From assembly GCA_019694455.1 (NCBI GenBank), contig JAIBBY010000034.1:1-53531 (forward strand): DNA of 53,531 bases. Direction: 5' to 3'. How positions within the stretch are numbered: the first letter of the stretch is position 1; the number at the start of each line of letters is the position of its first letter. The notes beneath the pieces were generated by a model that saw only the letters and a list, made by a program, of their open reading frames with translations, was not told the origin of the DNA and did not search any database. This stretch comes from Pirellulales bacterium (lineage in GTDB: Bacteria; Planctomycetota; Planctomycetia; Pirellulales; JAEUIK01). Shown here piece after piece: positions 8,247 through 17,119 of the stretch. Made by a program: the position numbers and the translations under genes.

Positions 8247-9491
8247 TTATCGCCAGTGCCGGTCGGCAAACCGCAAGTACTGCATCCAGTCGTAATCCGA
8301 CAACGCGTGCTTACCACTGCGCAGGTGATAGCCCACCGAGACTCCCAGCGGTTGATTCACGCTTGGCGCCTCGCTAACGCCCAAACCCGGCTGCCCCAAC
8401 AAGCGAAAGACGGGATCAGCCGCCACCGTGGCCAGCCATTCCCCCCGCGGATCGGCCCAGCGATCGTCGGCGGCGCTTGCCACATACAACAGTCGCGGCG
8501 CCACCAGCGACAATAGCTCGTGCTGATCCACCGGCAGCGCGTTCTCTCGATCGTTGAACGCGCGAAAATTCTTGCAGAACCAAAACGGAAAACGCTCGTT
8601 GATGTGGCGGACGGTCTCGCCATAGTTGCGCCGGCTGAGCGCCGCGCCTCCGCAACCCGAGTTGTTCGAAATGACCAGCGCGAACCGCTCGTCCTGCGCG
8701 CCGGCCCACAGCGCCGTCTTGCCGCCGCGCGAGTGCCCAATCACCGCCACGCGCTCTGCGTCAAGCTGCGCGTCGGTCTCCACATAGTCCATCGCCCGCG
8801 AAAGCGACCACGCCCATGCGCCCAAGGCGCCCCACTCCTCGGCGCCACGATCCGCCTCGTCCGCGCCGCCGTACAGCCCGATGATCCCCCGCCGATACCT
8901 GGCGTTGTCGTCCGGCGCCACCTCCTCCACGTCGATGTTCCCCACCGCGTAGCCACGGCGCAAAATCGTCTCCATCAGTCGATCGCCCGAGAGGTCCGAC
9001 TCCGCAATCCCTGTCGGCAAGGGTCGCGCCAATTCAAGCGGCGCGCCAGGCTGTGGCCGCTGCGCATCGTTGTCGAATAGTCGCACCCCCAAAAAGACAG
9101 GCGCCGGCGCCCCCTGTCCCGCAGGCACGAACAGCACCAGATGAAACGTGTGGCTGCGCCCCTGATGCTTGGCGGTGATCGCAATGCGCTTTCGCGTCGC
9201 GATGCCATCCAGCGCGGGCACGTTCGAAACTGTGGCGAACTCAATCTCGCACAGCGCCGGCGTGCGGCCATACACGTGCCGCGAGAATAATTCCAACAAC
9301 TCGGCGCGCCGTCCGCGCCAGCCGGTCGCGCCGGTCACCTGGCTGCCGTCCGCCGCCACCAGCGGATCGGGCAATTGATAATCCCCTGCCCGCGCTTCGT
9401 CGTAGTTCGCATCCGCCGGCAGCACTTCGTCAGGAAACAACATCATGGCGCCCATCACGGCAAGAAATATTCTGGCAACAACTCGCGACAT
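8247..9491 (-). CDS. Secreted carbohydrate esterase, CE15 (glucuronoyl esterase) type
   Basis: Alpha/beta-hydrolase that in CE15 cleaves ester links between lignin alcohols and glucuronic acid on xylan, or related glucuronate esters. The nucleophile elbow is GHSRGGKTA, the bacterial form of the CE15 G-x-S-R-x-G-K motif; the late YHLRSGKHALSDYDW supplies the catalytic His. An N-terminal signal peptide is visible (ARIFLAVMGAMML). ATG 9491 overlaps the upstream stop codon by one base (TGATG), which fixes the start and implies translational coupling; an in-frame extension to 9530 is unlikely. Length is 414 aa. Confidence 0.88.
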   Translation of the reverse strand: MSRVVARIFLAVMGAMMLFPDEVLPADANYDEARAGDYQLPDPLVAADGSQVTGATGWRGRRAELLELFSRHVYGRTPALCEIEFATVSNVPALDGIATRKRIAITAKHQGRSHTFHLVLFVPAGQGAPAPVFLGVRLFDNDAQRPQPGAPLELARPLPTGIAESDLSGDRLMETILRRGYAVGNIDVEEVAPDDNARYRRGIIGLYGGADEADRGAEEWGALGAWAWSLSRAMDYVETDAQLDAERVAVIGHSRGGKTALWAGAQDERFALVISNNSGCGGAALSRRNYGETVRHINERFPFWFCKNFRAFNDRENALPVDQHELLSLVAPRLLYVASAADDRWADPRGEWLATVAADPVFRLLGQPGLGVSEAPSVNQPLGVSVGYHLRSGKHALSDYDWMQYLRFADRHWR

Positions 9492-10636
9492 CACGACCCG
9501 CCCTTCGCCAACGATTCTCGCGGATCCCAAATGGTGGCGGCAATGTAGCGCTCGGTCAGCGGCTGGTCATGAAAGTAGTAGACCACAACCACTTTGCCAT
9601 CGGGCCGTTGCACCGCCCGCGGATAGCCAAGATCGGTGCCGCCCCCCCCGTCGCGCAACACAATGTCGTCGCTCCAGGACTGGCCGCCGTCGGCGCTTAA
9701 TCGCGCCCGTATGCTGAATGGCTTGGCGCGATACCCATACGCCAGAAAAAGGCGTCCGTCCTTCAGCTTCACCAGGGCCGCCGGATTACCGCTACCCGTG
9801 TCGGGCACGGGGCGCGACAGCAGTTGCCAACTGGCGCCGTTGTCGGTCGATTTCCAGGCGTCGATCCAGCGATTGCTGCCTTCGTGTACGCGCAAGGTGG
9901 TCAATAGTTCGTTATCACCTAGCCGCACCGTCGCCGGCATGATCGCAAAGCCCTTCGGTTCGGGTCCAATGAAAGAAACCAGCTTCCAACTCGTGCCTCC
10001 ATCGGTGGTGCGCACGCAAAGCGGGCGTCCCTCCTTGCCATTCTGCTTGCCGGCCGTGAGCATCAGCAGGCATTCACTTGAGCCATTCACGATGTAATCG
10101 GTGCGCGCCGCGATGCCGGGCGTGTCGAACTGCGGCAATCGGAATGGTCCGTGCCAACGGCGTCCGCGATCGTAGGAGTAATAAAACCGCGACGGGCCAA
10201 TGTCCGAGTTCGTCATCCGCACCGTCAACGCAAAATCGGGATGCGCGAAGTTGATCCCCCCTTTGCAATCGCTCGGCGTCGGCTGCGCCAACTCGGGGGG
10301 CGCAATGCCGTGTAGCGACGCGCCATGCGGAATCAGCGCGCCGTATTCCGCTGGGTTTTCAATCGCCCACGTTTGGCCGCCATCCAGGCTCCGCGCCAGC
10401 AAATGCTCCTCGGGCTTGGCATGATCGACCGCGTGCCGGTTCGGACCATTGTCCTTGTGATAACCGGCGCTAAAACCCACCAGCAATTCATTGTCCCACG
10501 ACCACATGCCGTGGTTCGCCGGCCAGCCGCCAAACCGCCCCGGCACATGATAGATATCGACCTGCTCAACGCAGACCGCTTGCCCACAGACATGGGCGGC
10601 CACAATCCACGCCGCAAGCAAGGCAAATGTTCGCAT
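9491..10636 (-). CDS. Secreted BNR/Asp-box protein of sialidase fold
   Basis: Six-bladed beta-propeller protein of the sialidase superfamily. After a signal peptide (residues 1-19) five Asp-boxes are visible: SLDGGQTW, SYDRGRRW, TTDGGTSW, STDNGASW and SADGGQSW. The FRIP-type arginine and the tyrosine/glutamate context of true GH33 enzymes are less clear than in the protein at 41619, so it may act on another sugar or be a binding protein. It heads a two-gene operon with the CE15 esterase, to which it is coupled by a one-base overlap, and is divergent from the cytochrome gene. Confidence 0.85.
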   Translation of the reverse strand: MRTFALLAAWIVAAHVCGQAVCVEQVDIYHVPGRFGGWPANHGMWSWDNELLVGFSAGYHKDNGPNRHAVDHAKPEEHLLARSLDGGQTWAIENPAEYGALIPHGASLHGIAPPELAQPTPSDCKGGINFAHPDFALTVRMTNSDIGPSRFYYSYDRGRRWHGPFRLPQFDTPGIAARTDYIVNGSSECLLMLTAGKQNGKEGRPLCVRTTDGGTSWKLVSFIGPEPKGFAIMPATVRLGDNELLTTLRVHEGSNRWIDAWKSTDNGASWQLLSRPVPDTGSGNPAALVKLKDGRLFLAYGYRAKPFSIRARLSADGGQSWSDDIVLRDGGGGTDLGYPRAVQRPDGKVVVVYYFHDQPLTERYIAATIWDPRESLAKGGS

Positions 10637-10726
10637 ATCAATTGGCTCCGCGTTCGCTTCGCCCCGCGCTGCGGTAGTTTAACATGTCGCGCGCCGACAA
10701 GCGGCGCATCGCCGTGCGTCGGCTGT

Positions 10727-10732
10727 TAGAAT
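10727..10732 (+). promoter_or_regulatory. Candidate -10 element (TAGAAT) of the cytochrome gene
   Basis: GTTAGAATAA lies 37 nt before the ATG at 10770. The string matches the one before the oxidoreductase gene. No good -35 is seen. Confidence 0.35.
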
Positions 10733-10769
10733 AAGCGCCGATCAATTCCGTCCCTACTCGGTGAGCGAA

Positions 10770-13121
10770 ATGCGGCAGGCGTTGTGGATTGTCATTGTGG
10801 CGCATGGCGCGATTCTTCCGCTGCGCGCCGCTCCGCCCGCCATCGACTTTTACCGCGATGTGCGGCCGATTCTCTCCAACACCTGTTATCAGTGTCACGG
10901 TCCCGACGCTGGCACGCGCGAGGCCGGGCTCCGGCTCGATGTGCGCCAAGGTTTGTTCACCCCCGCCGACAGCGGCGCCATGCCCGTTGTACCGGGCAAT
11001 TTGGATAGCAGCGAGCTCATTCGTCGCATCACCTCGATCGACGAGTCAGAGCGCATGCCCCCGGCCGACAGCGTCAACAAACTCACGCCCGCGCAAATGG
11101 ATGTGCTCAAGCGCTGGGTCGAGTCGGGCGCGCCGTGGCAGGAACATTGGGCGTACATCCCCCCCGCGCGTACCAGCCCGCCCGAGGTGCAAGACCAGTC
11201 CTGGGGCGCCGGCGCCATCGACCGCTTCATCCTGGCGCGACTGGAGTCGGAGCAATTGCGGCCGGCGCCGCCAGCCGACGCCACAACGCTGGTTCGCCGG
11301 CTCAGCTTCGACCTGACTGGCCTCCCGCCCAAGCAAGACGATGTCGAGTCGCTGCAATCGGCGCCAACTCCCGACAACTATTTGGCGCTGGTCGATCAGT
11401 ATCTCGCCTCCGAGCATTTTGGCGAGCGCTTGGCCGTCTACTGGCTCGATCTGGTCCGCTACGCCGATTCGTGTGGCTATCACAGCGACAACCCGCACTC
11501 CATTTCTCCTTACCGCGACTATGTAATTCGCGCGTTCAACGAGAATCTGCCGTTCGATCAATTCACGCGCGAGCAATTGGCCGGCGACCTGCTGCCAAGC
11601 GCCACGTTGGCCCAGCGCGTCGCCACCGGCTTCAACCGGCTCGACAAGACCACCGAGGAGGGTGGCGCGCAAGACGGCGAGTATCTCGTCAAGTCGGCCG
11701 CCGATCGCGTCCGCACCGTGGCCGGCGTCTGGCTCGCCGCCACCCTCGGCTGCGCCGAGTGCCACGATCACAAGTTCGATCCCTACACCGCGCGCGACTT
11801 CTACAGCTTCGCCGCTTTCTTCGCCGACGTGCAAGGCAAGGGAGTCTACAAAGCGGGCAATCGCGATCCCGTGGTCCAGGCGCCAAACTACGCCGATGCC
11901 GCTCGCGTCGCGCAGCTAGACAAAGCGATCCAAGATTGCCAGGTCCGCGTCGATGCCAGCGGCAACGACAATACTGCCGCCGCAAACGAACTGGCGTCGT
12001 TAAACGCCGAGCGCGCCGAACTGGCAAAGCGTTTCATCCCCAGCATGGTCACGGTCTCCGTCGAACCGCGCGAGATGCGCATCCTGCCACGCGGCGATTG
12101 GCTCAACCACTCGGGCGAGGTGGTCCTCCCCGCCGTGCCCGCTTTTCTGCCGCAGCCTCCCGTGGCCGATCGCCGGCTCACTCGGTTGGATCTCGCCAAT
12201 TGGCTGGTCGATCGCCGCCATCCGCTCACGGCGCGCGTCTTCGTCAATCGCCTCTGGAAGCTCTTTTTCGGCGCGGGTCTCGCCCGCGGACTGGACGACC
12301 TCGGCGCGCAAGGCGAACCGCCAACCCATCCCGAACTACTTGATTGGCTCGCCGTGGAGTTCATCGAAAGTGACTGGGACATCAAACATCTGGTGCGGAC
12401 GATCGTTGCGTCCAATGCCTACCAGCAATCGTCGGTCCCTTCCGCCGAACTTGTAGAGCGCGATCCGCAAAACCGCTTGTACGCCCGGCAATCGCGCTGG
12501 CGACTGGAGGCCGAGTTCATTCACGACGTCGCCCTGTCCGCCAGCGGACTGTTGACGCCACAAATCGGCGGCCCCAGCGTCAAACCCTATCAGCCCGAGG
12601 GATATTGGGAGTTTCTCAACTTTCCCAAGCGCAAGTGGGTCGCCGACCAGGGCGCCAAGCAGTATCGCCGGGGGCTCTACACCCATTGGCAGCGCACCTT
12701 TCTGCACCCCAGTCTGCTCGCCTTCGACGCATCGACGCGCGAAGAGTGCGCAGCGCAGCGCGCCGTGTCGAACACCCCCAAGGCCGCGCTGGCCCTGTTG
12801 AACGATCCCAGCTTTGTCGAGGCGGCCAAGGCGCTGGCCGCCCGCGCCCTGCATGAAGGAGGCGCCACCGACCAGCAGCGCATCGCCTGGACCTGGCGCG
12901 AAGCCACCTCGCGCCAGCCCAACGCCAACGAAATCGAACTGCTCGGCGCCTTGCTCGCCGATGCGCGATCCGCCTACGAAGCCCATCCCGAGTCGGCCTC
13001 GCTGGTGCTGGCCGTGGGACAAACTCCCCCCGCCACCGACCTCCCACCGATCGAGCAAGCCAGTTGGACTGCCGTCGCCCGCGCGGTGCTCAATCTCAGC
13101 GAAACGATCACCCGGAACTAA
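10770..13121 (+). CDS. Planctomycete cytochrome c protein (PSCyt1-DUF1549-DUF1553)
   Basis: Large exported protein of the lineage-typical cytochrome family. Signal peptide 1-20 is followed by a PSCyt1 domain with heme motif C39-Y-Q-C42-H43. The DUF1549 (PSCyt2) domain carries a second CxxCH (C328-A-E-C-H332). DUF1553 (PSD1) fills the C-terminal half (VNRLWKLFFGAGL, LLDWLA, RLEAEFIHD). ATG 10770 was chosen over GTG 10761 because GGTGAG sits just upstream. It forms a pair with the following DUF1501 gene, which starts 2 nt after its stop. These pairs are common in Planctomycetes and often near carbohydrate genes; their reaction is not established. Confidence 0.93.
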   Translation: MRQALWIVIVAHGAILPLRAAPPAIDFYRDVRPILSNTCYQCHGPDAGTREAGLRLDVRQGLFTPADSGAMPVVPGNLDSSELIRRITSIDESERMPPADSVNKLTPAQMDVLKRWVESGAPWQEHWAYIPPARTSPPEVQDQSWGAGAIDRFILARLESEQLRPAPPADATTLVRRLSFDLTGLPPKQDDVESLQSAPTPDNYLALVDQYLASEHFGERLAVYWLDLVRYADSCGYHSDNPHSISPYRDYVIRAFNENLPFDQFTREQLAGDLLPSATLAQRVATGFNRLDKTTEEGGAQDGEYLVKSAADRVRTVAGVWLAATLGCAECHDHKFDPYTARDFYSFAAFFADVQGKGVYKAGNRDPVVQAPNYADAARVAQLDKAIQDCQVRVDASGNDNTAAANELASLNAERAELAKRFIPSMVTVSVEPREMRILPRGDWLNHSGEVVLPAVPAFLPQPPVADRRLTRLDLANWLVDRRHPLTARVFVNRLWKLFFGAGLARGLDDLGAQGEPPTHPELLDWLAVEFIESDWDIKHLVRTIVASNAYQQSSVPSAELVERDPQNRLYARQSRWRLEAEFIHDVALSASGLLTPQIGGPSVKPYQPEGYWEFLNFPKRKWVADQGAKQYRRGLYTHWQRTFLHPSLLAFDASTREECAAQRAVSNTPKAALALLNDPSFVEAAKALAARALHEGGATDQQRIAWTWREATSRQPNANEIELLGALLADARSAYEAHPESASLVLAVGQTPPATDLPPIEQASWTAVARAVLNLSETITRN

Positions 13122-13123
13122 CC

Positions 13124-14560
13124 ATGCTCCATCTGCTGCCGTCGCCAGACATGAACCGCCGCGCCTTTCTCGGTCGCGCTTCGCTCGGTCTCGGCGCCGC
13201 CGCGCTGGCCAGTCTCCATGCTTCACCCGCAAATGCCAACACCCTAGGCGTCGCACCAGCGGTCAGCGGCCTGCCGCATCATGCCGCCAAGGCCAAGCGG
13301 GTGATCTTTCTCTGCATGGCCGGTGGTCCTTCGCATCTGGAGACCTTCGATCCCAAACCCAAACTCGCCGAACTGCATGGCCAGCCCATGCCTGCCTCCT
13401 TCACCGCCGGGCAGCCGATCGCCCAGTTGCAAGGCCAAGAACTGGTGTGCCATGCGCCCATGTTCGACTTCGAGCGCTATGGCGAGTCGGGACAACAGAT
13501 CTGTAAAGCTCTGCCGCGCATCGGCGCCATCGCCGACGACATTTGCATCGTCCGCTCGCTGCACACCGATCAGATCAATCACGACCCTGCCCATACCGTG
13601 ATGAACACTGGCACATCGATCAGCGGGCGGCCGAGCATGGGCTCCTGGGCACTCTACGGACTTGGCAGCGAGTGCCAGGACCTGCCCGGCTTCATTGTGC
13701 TCACCAGCACCAGCCCCGATGGGCGCAGTCCGCAGCCCATCGCCGCGCGCCAGTGGCATAGCGGTTTCTTGCCCAGCCGCTATCAGGGCGTGGCCTTCGC
13801 GTCCCACGGCGACGCCGTTCACTACTTGAGCAGCCCGCCCGGCGTCGATCACGCTCAACAAGGCCGGCTGGTCAAAACCATCGGCCAGCTCGACACGCTG
13901 CGCAATCAAGCGCTCGCCAATCCAGAAATCGACGCCCGCGTCACACAGTACGAACTGGCCTTTCAGATGCAGACCAGCGTGCCCGATTTAATGGACATTT
14001 CGCAAGAGCCACAAAGCGTGCGCGAGTTGTACGGCGTCGAATCGGCCGATGGAACATTCGCCTACAACTGCCTGCTGGCGCGCCGTCTGGCCGAGCGCGG
14101 CGTCCGCTTCATTCAGCTTTATCACCGCGATTGGGATCACCACAACGATCTGGTCAAGTACTTCAACATTTGCGCGCGCGATTGCGATCGCGCCACCGCT
14201 GCCCTCATCACCGATCTCAAGCAGCGCGGCATGCTGCAAGACACGCTCATCGTCTGGGGGGGCGAATTCGGCCGCACCCCCATGGCGCAGAGCAACAAGG
14301 GAGGCGTCGGCCGCGATCATCACATGCGCGCCTTTAGCATGTTCCTGGCGGGCGGCGGCGTCCGTGGCGGCCTTACCTACGGCGGCACCGACGAGTTAGG
14401 CTATCACGCCGTCGAAAACCCCGTCCACGTCAACGATCTCCACGCCACCATGCTGCACCTGTTAGGCATCGACCACCGGCGCCTCACTTTTCGATACCAA
14501 GGCCGCGACTTCCGCCTCACCGACGTCGGCGGCGAGGTCGTGCAATCCATCTTGTCGTAG
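13124..14560 (+). CDS. DUF1501 family protein with Tat-like signal
   Basis: Alkaline-phosphatase/sulfatase-superfamily-like exported protein that accompanies DUF1549/DUF1553 cytochromes. The N terminus has a twin-arginine-type signal (NRRAFLGRASLG and an Ala-rich core). Family features include FLCMAGGPSHLETFDPKP, the internal NTGTSISGRPSMGSW, and the C-terminal WGGEFGRTPMAQ with DHHMRAFSMFLAGGG. ATG 13124 lies 2 nt after the upstream stop and keeps a short n-region; ATG 13151 (MNRRAF) is possible. Likely co-transcribed with the gene at 10770. Role unknown. Confidence 0.92.
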   Translation: MLHLLPSPDMNRRAFLGRASLGLGAAALASLHASPANANTLGVAPAVSGLPHHAAKAKRVIFLCMAGGPSHLETFDPKPKLAELHGQPMPASFTAGQPIAQLQGQELVCHAPMFDFERYGESGQQICKALPRIGAIADDICIVRSLHTDQINHDPAHTVMNTGTSISGRPSMGSWALYGLGSECQDLPGFIVLTSTSPDGRSPQPIAARQWHSGFLPSRYQGVAFASHGDAVHYLSSPPGVDHAQQGRLVKTIGQLDTLRNQALANPEIDARVTQYELAFQMQTSVPDLMDISQEPQSVRELYGVESADGTFAYNCLLARRLAERGVRFIQLYHRDWDHHNDLVKYFNICARDCDRATAALITDLKQRGMLQDTLIVWGGEFGRTPMAQSNKGGVGRDHHMRAFSMFLAGGGVRGGLTYGGTDELGYHAVENPVHVNDLHATMLHLLGIDHRRLTFRYQGRDFRLTDVGGEVVQSILS

Positions 14561-14606
14561 CAGAGTTCTCTGCGTAACGAATCGTCATGCTTCAGGGGAA
14601 ACCAAA

Positions 14607-15803
14607 ATGATCGCCAATCCGGTTCTTGCACTCACTTTGCGCCTGTTTGTCGTCATGGCGGCCACCGACGAGGCCGCCGCGCCGGCGCCCCCCGGCGTGC
14701 CCGCCGCCGCCGAGTTCGTCGAGTTCGCCCAACGGCTCGAGTCGGAGACAACCGCCGGCAACGCGGAATTTTTCAACGACAACTTCCGTGTCGACCTCTG
14801 CTTTCGCCGCGGCCTCAAGGGCCTGCGGTATCCCGACAATCTTGAACGCGACTTCAAGACCGGCTATCGGGGACCGGCCCGGCTCGGCGACACCATCGTC
14901 CGCGGCCTCGGTCAGGGAGGCGCCTATCGCCTCTTGTGGGTCCGCCAGGTCGGCAAGAAGCATCTCGCAATGTTCCGGCTGTCTCCCGACACGGAAGGCA
15001 CCAACTATCACGAACTGCACTTGGGCAAGGGGCAGGACGGCGCGCCCATGATCTACGATCTCTATATCCTCTCCGCCGGTGAGCTCTTCTCCAAAACGCT
15101 GCGCAACTTGTTGTTGCCGTCCATCCAACAGGCTTCCGGCGAAGGGTTGTCCAAGTTGCTGCCGGCCGAGAGCGACCTGGTGAAATTTGGCCGACAAATT
15201 CGGGGCATGTCGGCCGCCATGCGCGCCGGGCAATATGCCGAGGCCATGGCGCTATACGACCAGCTTCCCGAGAGCCTGCAAAAGCAAAAAGCCTTCCAAC
15301 TCATTCACGTCATGGCCAGCGCCGAAGTTGACCAGACGCAATACGTCGAAAATATGCGGCGGTTTGCGCGCGACTTCGCCGACGATCCGTCGACCGACCT
15401 CGTCCTGATCGACTTCTACTTCCTGCAGAATCAGTTCGATGAGGTTCTCGCCTGCGTCGATCGACTCGACCGCCGTGTCGGCGGCGACCGCGCGCTCGAA
15501 GTCTATCGCGCCAACGCTCTGCGCGGCAAAGGCGAGATCGAGCCCGCTAAAAAAATCCTCACTGACATGTGCGATTCGAAAGAATCAGAAATCGTCATGA
15601 AGGCTCGTTCCGCGTTGATTGAAATCTCCCTCGAAGAAAAGGACTTCCCCGAGACCGCGCGCCAGCTCACCGCCATCGAAGCGCTCGGCGTCATGCTGCT
15701 CGACGACCTCTCCAACACGCCTCCCTACGAAGAGTTCGCCAAAAGCCCCGAATATCGCCAGTGGCAGTCCACCCGCAAGGCCGGCGCCGCCACCGCCGAA
15801 TAA
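14607..15803 (+). CDS. Exported protein with C-terminal helical (TPR-like) repeats, unknown
   Basis: The 398-residue product has a hydrophobic N terminus (residues 1-18, LALTLRLFVVMA) that suggests export. Residues about 35-190 form a mixed alpha/beta domain without a recognised motif (DNFRVDLCFRRGLKGLRY, GTNYHELHLG). From about 205 on, helix pairs resemble TPRs (MRAGQYAEAMALYDQLPESL, FDEVLACVDRLDRR, ALRGKGEIEPAKKILTDM). A clear AGGGG lies 8 nt before ATG 14607. It follows the DUF1501 gene by 46 nt and may share its transcript. Confidence 0.8.
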   Translation: MIANPVLALTLRLFVVMAATDEAAAPAPPGVPAAAEFVEFAQRLESETTAGNAEFFNDNFRVDLCFRRGLKGLRYPDNLERDFKTGYRGPARLGDTIVRGLGQGGAYRLLWVRQVGKKHLAMFRLSPDTEGTNYHELHLGKGQDGAPMIYDLYILSAGELFSKTLRNLLLPSIQQASGEGLSKLLPAESDLVKFGRQIRGMSAAMRAGQYAEAMALYDQLPESLQKQKAFQLIHVMASAEVDQTQYVENMRRFARDFADDPSTDLVLIDFYFLQNQFDEVLACVDRLDRRVGGDRALEVYRANALRGKGEIEPAKKILTDMCDSKESEIVMKARSALIEISLEEKDFPETARQLTAIEALGVMLLDDLSNTPPYEEFAKSPEYRQWQSTRKAGAATAE

Positions 15804-15875
15804 GCTCTGCCCAGCCGCGCCGCTGCCAGTTCTGCCGATCGTGACGAAAGCGCCGCCGCGCCGCGCGCCATTTCG

Positions 15876-15904
15876 TTTACTCCCCTGCGCTTCGCGCCTA
15901 GACT
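15876..15904 (+). promoter_or_regulatory. Putative sigma70-type promoter of the type VII-like operon
   Basis: TTTACT (15876-15881) and TAGACT (15899-15904) are separated by exactly 17 nt. Both match the bacterial consensus at four of six positions. Transcription from about 15911 would give a leader of about 170 nt before the first gene. Confidence 0.45.
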
Positions 15905-15966
15905 GAGATTAGCGCTGGTTTCTGCGCCTCGGAACCCTCGCCCCCGTGCGTCGCAAAGAGGGAAGA

Positions 15967-16032
15967 GTGAACGGCCAGGCGGCGAATCGCGTCGACGCCC
16001 GGCCACTGTCCGGGGGGCGAAACCAGCCTTAG
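15967..16032 (+). CDS. Possible 21-aa leader ORF upstream of the type VII-like operon
   Basis: GTG 15967 is preceded by AGAGGGAAGA, the best Shine-Dalgarno-like sequence in this leader, and reads 21 codons to TAG at 16030-16032. The first operon gene itself lacks a Shine-Dalgarno. It could be a regulatory leader peptide or chance. Confidence 0.2.
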   Translation: MNGQAANRVDARPLSGGRNQP

Positions 16033-16080
16033 CACGCGCTGTCCGCAGGGTTCTCGTTTCCGCACTCCCCAGGCGCCGCC

Positions 16081-16353
16081 ATGTCGCAAGCCATCGTCAA
16101 TCCCGAGGAAATGCGGCGCTTCGCCCAAAACCTCAAACGCTTCAGCAACGAGTTGCAAGCCCAGATGCTCTCGCTGCGCGGGCAAATGACCTCGCTGAGT
16201 CAAACCTGGCGCGACAAGGAGCAGCAAAAATTCTCCGACGAGTTTGAACGGGCCATGCAGTCGGTCGCCAAGTTCGTCGAGGCGTCCGACGAGCATATTC
16301 CTTTCCTGCTCCGCAAGGCGGAACGAGCCGAAGAATACCTGCGACAGCGATAG
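16081..16353 (+). CDS. WXG100-like small helical protein (W-x-D variant)
   Basis: A 90-residue all-helical, highly charged protein with the size and plan of an EsxA/WXG100 substrate: helix, a central turn with W43-R44-D45 where WXG proteins carry W-x-G, then a second long helix. It has no signal peptide. The W-x-D triplet sits at the expected mid-point. It is the first gene of a tight operon that ends in an FtsK/SpoIIIE ATPase, as in type VII systems. A helical-hairpin dimer secreted by the ATPase is an inference; a bona fide C-terminal YxxxD/E signal is not seen. Confidence 0.7.
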   Translation: MSQAIVNPEEMRRFAQNLKRFSNELQAQMLSLRGQMTSLSQTWRDKEQQKFSDEFERAMQSVAKFVEASDEHIPFLLRKAERAEEYLRQR

Positions 16354-16359
16354 GGCCGC

Positions 16360-16884
16360 ATGAATCAGGGAATGTACGTCCAATCCACCGCCGCCATCGA
16401 TGGGGTACGCGCCGCGCTTGTCGCGTTTCAAACCGAGGCCAGTCAAGGGCTGGCTAGCGCGCTCAACGAGGCGCGGCGCTTCGCCGATTGGCTCAAGCAC
16501 GAGCAACTCGCCTACTGGAAGCACGAACTGCGCCGCCGCGAAGAGCTGGTCGCCGAGGCCAAAAGCGATTTGCATCGCTGCTTGTCGGCCACCATCGATC
16601 CGCGGCGCACGCCATCGTGCCTGCAAGAAAAGAAACTGCTCGCCGCCGCCAAGCGCCGCTTGGAAGAGGCCGAACAGAAACTCGCCGCCGTGCGCCGCTG
16701 GATTCCGCTCATCGATCAGGCCATCACCGAGTTCACCGCCCGCTGCGAGCCCCTCAGCACCTACTTGACCAGCGGCGTGTCCAATAGCCTGGCCGAACTA
16801 GATCGCTCGCTGGCGCAAATCGCCGCCTATCTCGCGGCCGCGCCGCCGCGCTCCGCCAGTGCCGAGCCAGGAGCCCCCTCATGA
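16360..16884 (+). CDS. Coiled-coil protein of the type VII-like operon, unknown
   Basis: The 174-residue product is almost entirely helical. Residues about 45-120 are rich in Glu/Arg/Lys/Ala with heptad character (ELRRREELVAEAKSDL, KRRLEEAEQKLAAVRRW). The start is 6 nt after the preceding stop and the end overlaps the next gene by four bases (ATGA), so translation is coupled. Length and position fit a chaperone, a long WXG-type (LXG-like) helical partner or a scaffold, but no family motif is recognised. It has no signal peptide or membrane segment. Confidence 0.75.
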   Translation: MNQGMYVQSTAAIDGVRAALVAFQTEASQGLASALNEARRFADWLKHEQLAYWKHELRRREELVAEAKSDLHRCLSATIDPRRTPSCLQEKKLLAAAKRRLEEAEQKLAAVRRWIPLIDQAITEFTARCEPLSTYLTSGVSNSLAELDRSLAQIAAYLAAAPPRSASAEPGAPS

Positions 16885-17117
16885 GCAATCTCTACGACGG
16901 CAAGGCGGCGCTGGCGCTGGCGGCCAAAAAGCTCAAACTGCGCTGGAACGAAGCGCGAGAAGACTGGAACGACTCCGTCAGCCGCCGCTTCGAGCGCGAT
17001 CATCTCGCCCCGCTAGAACCGCAGATCAACACTGTCATTCAAGCTATCGACCGGCTGGCCGACATCCTCCACCGCGCCGAACTCGATTGCCGCCCTCAAA
17101 CAGATTCCATCGCTTGA
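16881..17117 (+). CDS. Second small W-x-D helical protein (78 aa)
   Basis: A short helical protein with W29-N30-D31 in a central position (REDWNDSVSRRFERD) and a conserved-looking LAPLEPQ turn after it, followed by a second helix (INTVIQAIDRLADILHRAEL). It resembles a reduced WXG100-type hairpin and may be the partner of the protein at 16081. ATG overlaps the upstream TGA (ATGA), and the ATPase gene starts 2 nt after its stop, so the small genes and the ATPase are certainly one transcription unit. Confidence 0.7.
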   Translation: MSNLYDGKAALALAAKKLKLRWNEAREDWNDSVSRRFERDHLAPLEPQINTVIQAIDRLADILHRAELDCRPQTDSIA

Positions 17118-17119
17118 GC

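Noticed and set aside
16859..17119. N-terminal extension of the FtsK-like ATPase
   Set aside because: It overlaps the whole preceding gene in another frame, is Arg/Pro-rich and lacks a start context; the ATG at 17120 lies 2 nt after the upstream stop.
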